DNA of 64,000 nt from the NCBI GenBank assembly GCA_016617855.1, contig JAECUM010000862.1, positions 186,001-250,000 on the forward strand. The letters are read 5' to 3'. Shown here piece after piece: positions 43,084 through 54,310 of the stretch. The notes beneath the pieces are model-generated. The model saw only the letters and a program-made list of their open reading frames with translations, did no database searches and had not been told where the DNA came from. The stretch's first letter is position 1; every line of letters starts with the position of its first letter. Origin of the DNA: Megalonaias nervosa. Taxonomy: Eukaryota; Mollusca; Bivalvia; Unionida; Unionidae. A program made the position numbers and the translations under genes.

Positions 43084-45010
43084 TCAAGCAGTTACAGATA
43101 AATAAGATAGAATTAGAGTTACGAAAGCTTCAGTTTCAGAATGAAATTGTGCAAATGCAGAGAGAGAAGAATGAAATACTAAGGAAGAGGGAACAAGAAG
43201 AAAGAGAACTACAAATGGAAAGAGATAAATAAAAAAGGCAGAGAGAAGGAGAAGAAAGGCAAATGCAATGAGAGAAGGAAAAAAGGGAGTGAAATTTAGA
43301 TCTTTACATACAAGTCCAGGTTTTGATGTTATCAGAAATATCAAGTTTCTCCTTCTCAGGAAAAAGAAGTTGATGGATATTTCCTTCACTTCGAGAAAAT
43401 TGCTGAAAATCACTATTACAAAGTGTACTTATTGCCCAAGTTCATGATATTTACATTTCACTGTCATTACAGAGTGCTGATTGTGTTGTAATTGAGGAAT
43501 ATGTCCTGAAGGGTTACAAGTTGGTACCTGAGGCACATCAACAGAGGTTTAAAAATTATAGAAAAGAAGGTGACCAAACCTATGTAGAATTTGCATCAGA
43601 AAAAGAATGACTATTTGATAGGTGGTGCTCAGCCAAGAAAGTTAATAAACATTATGATAAACCCAGACAGCTCATATTAATTGAAGAGTTCAAGAATTTC
43701 GTCCATCGTAATATCAAGACCTATCTTGAGTAGAAAAAGGTGAAAACTTTGGAAGATGCTCATATATTGATGATTATTCTTTGACTCGCAGACAATTATT
43801 CCTTGACTCACAAACTAATTTTTACTGCTCCAGTGACGTAAATTGTTGGAGTGTCCACCTCATATGTGGAAGGTTGTGACTTCAAACCCCAGGCCCAACC
43901 CCCAAGTCATCCCAAAGACTTATAAAAAATGGTACTTGTAGCTGCTTCGCTTGGTGCTCAACATTAAGAGGTGAGTGTTAGGACTGATCAGGCTAGTGTT
44001 AGGATAACGTGATGGGGTGGGACATGATGTTACTTGTCTGTGGCATGATGCCCCAGTGCTAGACACCACTCTAATTTGCCACCCTACAGACATTGTAGTG
44101 ATATGACTAAAATTGTTCAAGCTATGTTACAAATTCTAAAACCATAAAACAAACTGATTTGTCAATCAGTCTTTCTCTCTGCAGTTTTTTTTGTTTAAAA
44201 AAGAACATCTCAGTCTCGTATGAGTAATTTTAAATCTCATTCTTGTACAAAGTTTAGGAAACAGACTTTTTTAAGATTGATCAGAAATCCTTATTTCTTC
44301 CTATGCACACATACTGTAACAAGAAAGGGCATGTTACTTCTGATTGATACAGATTGAAAGCTAAACTACAGACTAAAGACAGCTATTTCAAATGCTCTTA
44401 TTTCTAAGAGGTAATGGTCAGATTCATGTATTGAAAGCAATACATTTGTTGGTTCAAACAAATCTCAGTCTGACTATATTATGGAGAATTATGAACCATT
44501 CATGTCAAAAGGTTCTATGTCACTTACTGGTGATTCTGCCAAACCTATCCCTAATAAAGTTTTAAGGGACATAGGAGCTTCTCCGAATCTTTTATTATCA
44601 GGTACTTTGCCTTTATCTGAGAAGTCTTCTTCTAATGTTAAGGTGCTCTTATTTAGGGAATAGAGTGCATCTTTCTTAATGTTCCTCTCCACTGTCAATC
44701 TGACATCAGCCTCAGGACACATGACAGTCAGAACTGACTTCTTTACCCATTGGGGGTATTGATTTATAACTAGGCAATTACCTAGTTGGAGGTTGTGATT
44801 AATACACTTGTAACTGACAAGCCTTGCTTATCATTAACACTCCTTGGAGGCAAAAACAGAACAACTTTGCCATCTAAATATGCTAAAGGAGTATGTTGGT
44901 AGAGATAGTCCAGTTGATCATTCAGTAAGTTTAGCTGTACCTGTCCCACACATTGAGGATTTAAGCAATGAAATGGACTGGACAGATTTCAGAAAGCCAA
45001 CAAGTGAAGA
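43084..45010 (+). pseudogene. Gypsy-type retrotransposon relic: gag and protease, SINE-interrupted
   Basis: Successive frames encode a charged coiled coil (IELELRKLQFQNEIVQMQ), then a gag/SCAN-like segment (LKGYKLVPEAHQQRFKNYRK; TYVEFASEKE; LFDRWCSAKK; LILIEEFKNFVHRNIKTYLE) up to about 43740. After a SINE insertion (43822-44148) there is a degenerate zinc-knuckle area and then a retropepsin-like tract at about 44550-44580 (VLRDIGASPNLLLSG, with the family's DTG/DTGA replaced by DIGA). Many stops; not functional. Confidence 0.65.
43822..44148 (+). mobile_element. SINE (family A) inside the Gypsy gag relic
   Basis: Shares the body with the copies at 48980, 59243 and 60916 (for example TGGCATGATGCCCCAGTGCT and ACATTAAGAGGTGAGTGTTAGG). 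It is flanked by ACAAACTAATTT (43810-43821) and ACAAACTGATTT (44149-44160), a 12-bp duplication with one difference. The tRNA-like head is degraded. Confidence 0.75.
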
Positions 45011-45149
45011 AATGTTATGAAAGCTTTTACTAGAGTTTTAGTTTTAATATTCCTCAAATGAATTGCCTCTGAAAATTTTAAGGATGCACATTTTATGGTC
45101 AACATGTATTGGTTGTCTGACTTGGTCGTAGGTAAAGAATCAACAGTCC

Positions 45150-46990
45150 ACCATTATTCTGCTAAAAAGTTCCTTAAATGCAGGAATAAATTGCAGATGA
45201 GCCTTAGATATCTTCTGCTTGGCTTTTCCAACCATTTGACAAGTGTGACATATCTACAGTACTTACAAACATCCCTTTTAATTTTTGGCCAATAAAAATG
45301 ATTAAAGATCTTGTGACAAGTCTTCTTGATTCTTAAATGATAAGTTTTATTGACTCTTAAATGACCAACCAAGGGAGTTTCATGGGCTAGACTAAAAATT
45401 GTGTCTATATGACTTGGGAACAACAATTTGATAGCTCACTGAGCACTCGTCACTAGTAGGTACCTCATCTGGTCCCCATTTTATTAAAGGACCCCATTTT
45501 TCACAAAATAACAGGTACTTATGTGCCTTCAGTTTCACTAATAACCCTCTGAAACAAGCAGATCACAGGATCTTGTTCCTGTTTGACAATGAGTAAGTGT
45601 CTTTTGTCGCCCTGGTTAGAATAAAGAGAATGAGTATTAAAAAGAGGATCACTGTGATCAATGCCTCTTGACTGATCAATACCAGGAGTAAAAGTGACTT
45701 CATCTAGAAACTGACCAATAAATGTATTAAGGTAACGGAATAATTTCCTGATCAGCATCATTCGCAAGAGCTCTTTTTGCCATAGTGCTTGTAACTGTAT
45801 AAGCGGGTTATAACTCAGGGATTTCAATTTCAACAGGATAAACTTTTTTTTATTCAGACAAGACTTGTCAGTTACAAGTGGATTAACCACAACCTTATCT
45901 CCAACTAGACCATTGACTTGTAATAACTGAAGACCCTTGATAGGTGAAGATGTCACTGTTCTTTTTGTAATAGGTCCTGAGACTATGTCTAATGACATGT
46001 TTACACAATGGAGAGGAAAATTAACAAAGCTACATTCTACTTACTGAATAAGAACACTGCCACTAGAAGAAGACTTTTCAGATAAAGGCAAAGTACCCAA
46101 TAATAGACTCTGAGAAGCTCATGTGTCCCTTAACATTTTAATACAACAGGCTGGGCAGAATCACCAAGTGATACAGAACTTTTAGACATGAATGGTTCAT
46201 AATTCTTCATAACAAAATCAGACTGGTTTTTGTTTGCCCCAACAAATGTATTGCTTTCAATACATGACCATGACCATGACTTCTTAGAAATAAGAGCATA
46301 TCTCTTTCTTTAGTCTGTTGCTTATTTTTCAATCTGTAGTAATCAGAAATTATATCATTTCTTTCTTGCAGTTAGTGCACATAGGAAGAGAAAAGGATTT
46401 CTGATAATTCTTATTATAAGTCTGATTCCTAAAAGTTGTGCCAGACAGATTTGGAAGTACTTGTATGAGACTGAGTTTTCTTTTCTTTTTTTTTTTTTTA
46501 ACCAACAGAACTGCTGATAGAAAGACTTATTGATAAATGAATTTTGGTGAATCAAGGAATTCGGCTTAAGAGCAGGATCTTCTAAAGTTTTGACCTTTTA
46601 TTTTCATGATAGGTCTTGACATAACTATGGATGGAATTCTTGAACTCTTCAACTATTATGAGATGTAGGTTATTTTAATCTTGAACAACTTGACTAAACA
46701 CCAACTATCCAATAGTTGTTCTTTTTCCCTTCCAAATTTGACATGGATCTCTCCATTTTCTTTTCTACTGTTCCTAAATCTGTAGAGATGCCTCAGGTAC
46801 CAACTTATAACCCTTAAAGATGCATTCTTTAACCACACAATAATTAGCACATTGTTGTACTAGCAGTGAAGTATAGACTTAACGAGCTTTGCCAATAAGT
46901 ACACTTTGTAATAATAAAGTCCAATGCTCTGTTGGTCATTTCACATTTTGAACAAATATCTAAACAGGATGAAAATAATTGATCTACTTT
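45150..46990 (-). pseudogene. second Gypsy-type relic in opposite orientation
   Basis: On the - strand, gag pieces lie at about 46990-46650 (FGREKEQLLDSWC and sequence complementary to the region near 43430-43740). A zinc-knuckle/protease linker is at about 46500-46050 and a pro/pol region at 45998-45519 (VNGLVGDKVVVNPLV). An integrase zinc-binding (H2C2) segment is at 45426-45154 (ETPLVGHLRVNKTY, FYWPKIKRDVCKYC). It is tail-to-tail with the + strand relic, giving a large imperfect inverted arrangement. Confidence 0.6.
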
Positions 46991-47089
46991 TTCTAAACTT
47001 TAGAAGTGGGTACTAGCCTAACATTTCTGGTAAGGAGTTCAAGACAATGCCCTTTTGACAATGTCTTGATTCTTGGCAGACCAGTACAT

Positions 47090-47310
47090 TTCTGGTTCTG
47101 AAATTTATATGGAACTTTTATTCTTTTGGACTTGAACACTTTCAGGATTATTTTGGATTCGCTTCATAATACTGCAAGTTCCTTTCATATTTTCATTTAT
47201 AACTTTGATGAATTATTTGGGAAGTTTTACAAAATTTGTTTGTGCCGCTTCTTCTGTTGCAAAGTTTACAACCAAAGAGTAGTAACAACACATACAGTAA
47301 TGTGCTAAAA
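47090..47310 (+). repeat. LTR-like segment, second copy
   Basis: Similar to the segment near 42880-43070 in the same direction. It marks the right border of the Gypsy-derived region. Confidence 0.35.
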
Positions 47311-48966
47311 ATATATACCCAAATTTTCACTAGTATCATTTACCAAATCTCCTAACTAGTTGGAAAATAGACTATTGTTAAAATAAACATATTTTTCTTT
47401 CCTCAACTTTATTCATAAATTCACTGATGATGTGCATAATGGCTATATTATGAATGAATATTACAAATATGAAAGTAAAAAATGGGTTTATGAAATATAA
47501 TAAGATAAAATTTGATCTCTCTTAGTTATCCAGCCAACTAATCATCTGTGCAAAATCATAGTGCCCTCATAAGTATAAACTGTACATGTTTACTGGATTC
47601 TCTAAATTCACAAGCTACTTGCACAAAGACAGGTATCAACATACAATTTACAAGCATAATTATTGAAATATCTGTAACAGTTTCAAATTTTTCAACCTCG
47701 AAAGAATATGAGACAATTACTGTCTTAATCAAATGTAATGAAACAATAAACCTTATACAAGGCATGAAATACAATAATATAGGGAAAACATTGGCATAAA
47801 CAATATATTGCACACTGCATCAAGACTCAAAATTCCCTAGAATTTTACTATTTGTTTTAGATCAAACCCTTTCATTAGTTTAGCTTAGCGTTTTACAGCA
47901 CATCAACACAACCTTTTAGTGCCAAGGCAACTGAAGTCAAGTGTCTTGCCCAAGGACACACCAAAATAGTCGAACTGGGTCAATCTATTGGTGGGATTTT
48001 AATCTGCACCCCATCTGTTGCGAGTTTTGGTATGCTAACAATTTAGTCACCATGGCTACTTGATCCCAAATCCAATGGAGATCACAACCCTTTGAATATA
48101 ATTATTTGCATATAATTATTATAATTAACAGACATTCTCTGAGATTCTGAATAAATTTTAACAATGCATTTGCAACTAGATGTAAATTTTGTACACCCCA
48201 AATCAGTTGGCACAATATACATTATGCAACAGCAGTTATTGGTTATGTTTGCAGTTGCATACCAAAATCTTCCCAGATAGGAAATCTACATCATAACTTG
48301 AGTAAGTAACCAGAAAACAGGAACAGACCTTTTCTTGGTAAACTGATCTAAATAAATGTATGCTACAGTCATTTATAAATCTAAGTTAAATTTTATGAAT
48401 ACATCAGCCTGCAGTGGTCTCTCACTTTATCAAACTTTGAAATTTCTTGTCTTCTGCTGTCATGAAAAGTGGGGAGCAAATTATAAGGGGAGTAGAAACT
48501 TTTAAATGACCACTGTCCTACTCTTTGGTTTGGACCAATTTTTCCTTTTTTAATTGTATCAGTTCACTCAAACAATGAAAATAGCAATCAATAATTGGTG
48601 AAGAAAATAGTAAGGATCTTGTTCTTCAGAAAATAGGACATCTTTACAATGCATTTATTGACGTGTAGTTTTTTTCAAATCTGGTCAATTCAGTTCTTTC
48701 ATTGTCAAACCAGGAAGTGATTATTTAGTACAGGTATATAACAATGACGGATCCCTGCATATTTCATCCCAATAGAAACGAACCCTCAACCCCAAAACAC
48801 ATGTATAAAATTTTTTATATCATCATTTATCTAAATCTAAGTTATCCTTTTCTAAAATAATGTGATGCAATCTTTCAATTAAGCCACACTTTTATACATA
48901 AATTACATAGAGTGCAAAATGGCATATTACTGCAAAGTGGTACATATCCCATAATATGATTCAAGG
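47311..48966. other. intergenic DNA with one dispersed repeat
   Basis: No gene supported. At about 47880-48070 a stretch with GTCAAGTGTCTTGCCCAAGG and a terminal GCTAACAATTTAGTCACCAT resembles a repeat widespread in animal genomes; family not assigned. Confidence 0.4.
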
Positions 48967-48979
48967 CTGTTACATTTAT

Positions 48980-49298
48980 GTGATGTGATGATGATTTTTA
49001 ACGTAGCTTTAACAATTTTTCAGTCATATCGCTACGATGTCTGCAGTGTGACAGTTTATAGTGATGTCTAGCACTGGGGCATCATGCCGCAGACATGTAG
49101 CATGATGTCCCACCCAGTCACATTATCCTGACACCAGGTCGACCAGTCCCAACACTAACCTCTTAATGCTGAGCGCCAAGTGAGGCAGCTGTTAGTACCA
49201 TTTTTGTAAGTCTTTGGTATGACTTGACCGGGGATCGAACCCACGACCTCCCGCATCCGAGGCGCACACTATAACCACTAGGCCACCGGAGCGGTCTT
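48980..49298 (-). mobile_element. SINE (family A), full length, with 13-bp target duplication
   Basis: On the - strand it begins with a tRNA-like head (GGTGGCCTAGTGGTTATAG as A box; GGTTCGATCCCCGG as B box). The shared body follows, then a 3' end of short TG/ATG repeats. Flanks are GCTGTTACATTTA at 48967-48979 and 49299-49311, identical. Confidence 0.92.
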
Positions 49299-49311
49299 GC
49301 TGTTACATTTA

Positions 49312-51913
49312 AATATACACGGTAAACAGGGAAGTCAGCTCAAAAAAAATCTCTGCGAGGGCACACTTATTGCCACTTCTAATGAAAATCATCATTATAA
49401 ACCACATCTACTGGTGAGTACTCAAATTTCAAAGTTCCTTCCCAGGGGTTTGTTCATACTGAACTGAAGCAGCCCTCAGTAATTCAAACACCAACATGAC
49501 CAATAAAATATTCTGCATTTTATTACTTAGGATTGGTGTTGTTTTTTCTGTTTGTTATTTTATTGTCAAGTATATTTATAGAAAATTTTATGTACACAAT
49601 GTCTGATCAAGAGATGAAGGCTAATCCTTTTTTTCTACTAATGGTAGGAATGAAATTGTATGAAACTATTACAGAGTTTGATTGCCATAAAATTGTACAA
49701 GTTTTACTTGTGTTAAAAATTGTTGGCAAGATGACCTGGCCTGACAGTACTATACTCTAGACTGACTGATGTGACTAAAATCAAATGCAAGCTAAAGAAA
49801 ACACATATACATATTGTGAAAAGTCTAAGATTAACAAAATAATGACTAGGATATGACAATTACTATAACAATTGCACTAATAATTACTTTAATAAAGTTC
49901 AAAGCTATATACAGCAAACTTAACAAATTGTGAGAATCATGTATAACAAGCATAGTTTTATTCTCCAGCAAACTCAAAGTTCATTTTCACTTGCATTTAA
50001 CAAGATCTGTTTATAATGAGATACATTTTTGTGTCATCTTCATTATATAGGACATTTTGAGGGCATGAAGACACAAAATGCTGGATCCAAAAAGCAATGT
50101 CAAGAATATATTAGCAACCTGGGTAAGGAAACAAAAGATACTTAAATAGACTAGCAGTGCTTAAACCACATACAAAAAAACCCCAAAGAAATATGAAGTA
50201 AATACAGACTAGGTAGAAACCAAGATATTTTTCATGAAACTAATATTGTACAATATTTTGGCAGCAAGTTTCATAGTAAAATCTTTACAATAAAATGGAA
50301 AGAGAAGAAAGACTGAGGAGGTACCTCAAACCATCATTTGTAACAAGAATTTCCTAACACAAACTGCAGGTCAAGTCATAAATAAAGATGAGGAAAAAAA
50401 TTATGAAAATCTTAACTTGTAAAGACTACATCAAAAAACCTCTTTTTTTTCTCAACTATAGAATGATCTGGAAACTTTCACAGTAATCAAATATAATGTA
50501 AAAGTCATGTTATAATGGATAAAGCCAGAGTACTGGGTTCATTTGTACATGTTAAAACTTTAATGAAATGATGATGCATTTAAATCATCTCTCCATATCC
50601 TCTGTAAAGAATATTTAAATCTTGGAAAGAAAGCAACAAAATATATGGCGGCTATTAAAGAGTAAGAATTGAAAATCTGACATTAAATATTTAGAATAAT
50701 CTGAGTGAAATTTAAATAATCATCCATATTAGATAAAAAAATGCTTGCATCTGTTACAGTTGAAAAAGAATTGATACATATTTTCTTCAGCTGTTAAGGT
50801 ATTACAATGTAGGGAGAAACATCTCCAGGACAAGCAGAATTACAGGAGTTAATTCCCCTCAAATTACTCAAAAATTTGTCATTATTCTATTCTCTCTATA
50901 GCAGACCTGCCAACCCGTACTATTTGACCATAAGTCTTCCTGAAATGACCCTTAAAATAGAGTTGAGAAGTAATAGCAAAACTTATGAAAATGCAACTGT
51001 TGCTGTCAAATCTGGAAACTGACTTGTCCAGGTTTGATCCAGATTTTGCCCTCATCTTAGGTTCACTGGTATTTATCATGGAACCATTTTTAACTTTTAC
51101 AACAGTACCTTAGATGCTTTAAACAGCCCATATTTTTCATGCAAAATGCTAGCATGAACAAACTAATAGTATTTTCTAAAAATGGAATCCATCAAACAAA
51201 ACACTGAAGGCTAACAACTTTTAACTGCATACAAGTATAAAAAGGAATTCTGAGATTCTTGGAGAATAAAAGGAAGGCAACAATTATGTTTACTGGACAT
51301 CATGTTGTGTTGATTTGAGTATATCTCATTGCAGGCAAGATGACTGCTACTTGAAACTGAAGAAAGAAAATAAGCACAACAAAACAAACCCAAAAGAGAA
51401 CATATAGTTGAGAGATCTAGCAAGAAGCCTTTGAGCTGCATGGGGTTTGGAACTGCAGTTTCTGAAACTGTACTGGAAGTAGTTATGGTCAAATTTTACT
51501 TTACAAACTTTCGTAGTTTAACATTTTTTTACTTCACTGCATTGATCTCGATCACACTTCTGAACTTTCTAAATGCTCGTTTTCACATAGACAATAGCAG
51601 TACAAGAAAGTTCATTACACCTCACTGAAAACTGGTCCTAACTTATAGAAAAAACTGTCTGCCTTATTGAGAAGATCTTGTTAGGGTTGGCAGACCTGTA
51701 CTATAATGGGTTTCTTTTAAATGAAACATGATTATGATTTGAATGAAATTTGCCTGTTGATAAATAATGCTATTAGTAAGTAATGAAATACAGTAACATA
51801 TAGCAAAGTAATTTGAATGTATGGTACAGAATGTGTGACAACAACACCCTGACTTTATCTCTGGATATTTCTGAAACATTACAATTATTAAATAATATTT
51901 TCTGACATGACAT

Positions 51914-51979
<66 letters not shown>

Positions 51980-54224
51980 TAAGCATAAAAGTGTTTTACT
52001 CAGTATGGTGTATCACCTGTGACCCATGAAATGTATACCCCTGTATATTACTTGCAAAAACTTGAAAACTTTTACACAGAATCTATCTTTGATGCTGCTA
52101 CCACAGTAACTGTCCTAGCCAGAAAAGTGATGCTTGTGACTCACCACACACTCAAAGATGAGATGGCAAGAACATGTAAAATTTATGTTGACCTCTTAAT
52201 CAATAAAAACTTTTAGGATAATACATTTTTTTAATAATTAAAACTTGACAAAAATGACATCTTGTTAAGATTTGTAAATAAAAATTACTGTCAAGAGTTA
52301 TCAATGAAATTAGAACAAAATGGTACTGTGAATGGGATATATTCTTGCCCCGAATTTAACAAGACTATGTGTGCACGAATACAGCATGGTTGACTGGAGA
52401 TTACTGAAAAATGAGTATCACTGACCTATAGGTTTCTTTATTACCCTAAAAGCAAGCCATTCACAGCATTTGGTCAAGGAACATGATTTGAAACAAAAGT
52501 TATTCTGATATACCCAATTTCTTCACTTACCATGATTGTGACCTCTAACCTATTGATTTCTTTATTATCCTAAGTGCAAGCCATCCACAAAGTTTGGTCA
52601 AGGAACTTACTCTAGAACAAGTTATTCTGCAAAACCCAATGGTCTTTTAAGTCACCATGACCCTAATTCTTTGACTGACTGACCCCAAAATCAATAGACA
52701 TACTTAATTGCAAGCCCTCAACACACTTTGACTTAGTTATGTGGCCTAAAATGAAAGTTATTATGCAATAAACATTTTTCTTCTTTTATTAAGTAACCTC
52801 AACTTTTTTACTAAGAAATCAATAGCCTTTCTTATCAACATATAAGTCATTCACAAACTTTGGTCAAGATACACAGACAAAAAGGGACATTGTGCAGAAA
52901 CTGTTATGCTTTTTCATCAACAGTGACCTTGACATTTGCCATATTGACTCCAAAATTGATAGGTTTCTTTAATATCCCAAGGTTCAAGTCATCTACAAAG
53001 TCTGGTGCATGTCTGTCATGTAGAACTAATGATATTGTGCAGATACTACTTTTCTTCTTTCAGTCACAGTGACCATGACCTTTGACCCCAATATCACTAG
53101 GCCTTTTCCTTACCTAAAATTCAACCAATCAACAAAGTTTTGTCCAGGCATGTGAACTAAGGTAAATGTGTGGGAGCCTTTTTCTTATTTCAGTGACAGT
53201 GAACATGACATTTGACCTTTTAACCCCAACATAAATAGGTCTATTCCATACCCCAAAAGAAAGCCATCCACTAAAATTGACAACTGTGTATGGTAAAGAA
53301 CTTGAGTTATTCTGCAGACACAAAACTACTGACAGACAGGTGGATCAACATAATCAAACATAAAAAGTATTAAAAGTTACCAGAATTGCACATTTGAGTG
53401 TTCTAGTTTTCTGTTACACTATGAACTTCAAGCAGGGCTGGAAAATTCCTATCTCTGGCAGGGGCTGTTCCAGTAAAACATACCAGGAACCCACAGAAGG
53501 CAGTTTTAATGTTGGGCACCCACCCACAGACACCATTTTGAATTTTCTTTTTTTTTATTAATATGAACTCTTTGACATCAAAGTACCCTGGCATATAATT
53601 TTGAAAAACTGCCTTCCCTGGGTACCATGGATGTTTAAATGGAACAACCCTAACTAGGAACAAGTTAAAATCTTTGCTGTACAAGTAAATAATTTCATGC
53701 ATTCCTAAGAGTCTCTAAATTTTGGAAGTATAAACTGTTAGGAATGTTTAAGCCCCACCTATGCAGTTTACAACCACAATGAGAGAGATGAATCAAGTCA
53801 AGACCCATGGTCAACTTTTTTTTTCTGTTAGAGGAGGAATAAAAACTATGTTATCCATTATGTAAAAGCAGCAAAATTAAAAATAAAATCAAACAAGAGA
53901 CTCATAATAATATCAAACAACAAACTTTTATCACTGTGCTTAATCTAGCTTGTGGATGGGCAGACAGACGCAAATATAGACATACTACATTATCCATTAG
54001 AGGTGGGTTCAACAAAAAAATTAACCACTACCTTTTAAATCTATGATATCTAAACTACAATAATATTTGGAAATGTAGACAATTGAAAATAAATTTATAA
54101 TCAGTTTGAGTTTAGTAGCACCAGTTACTGAAAGACTATTATAAGATTCACTGATGTCTGCCATGAAGGAAATATTTGTTCCTTATATACTGATGTTCAT
54201 TACATGGATGATTTTTTTTGTAAA
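49312..54224. other. intergenic DNA with simple and degenerate repeats
   Basis: No supported gene. A (TA)n run of about 27 units followed by (CA)n lies at about 51916-51980. From about 52430 to 53310 a degenerate repeat of roughly 140 bp recurs (elements like GACCTTTGACCCC, AAGCCATCCACAAAGTTTGG and TTATTCTGCA). Short open frames here look fortuitous. Confidence 0.45.
52430..53310. repeat. degenerate tandem repeat, about 140-bp unit
   Basis: Successive blocks carry, in the same order, a phrase like TATAGGTTTCTTTATTACCC, then CAAGCCATTCACAGCATTTGG or a variant, then TTATTCTGCA or TTGTGCAGA, then GACCATGACCTTTGACCCC. At least five diverged units. Confidence 0.55.
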
Positions 54225-54230
54225 TTTATT
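54225..54230 (-). terminator. candidate polyadenylation signal
   Basis: AATAAA on the - strand, about 80 nt downstream of the stop codon of the membrane-protein exon. Confidence 0.35.
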
Positions 54231-54310
54231 TCATCTCAAACTTAATTATCTTCACAATAACAAGGTGATTTTTGATGAGATCTTTAACAACTTTTTGGAA
54301 ACAAAGTTCT

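Noticed and set aside
47548..47813. Overlapping 83- and 85-codon frames on opposite strands
   Set aside because: Antiparallel shadow frames in AT-rich DNA, no splice or domain evidence.
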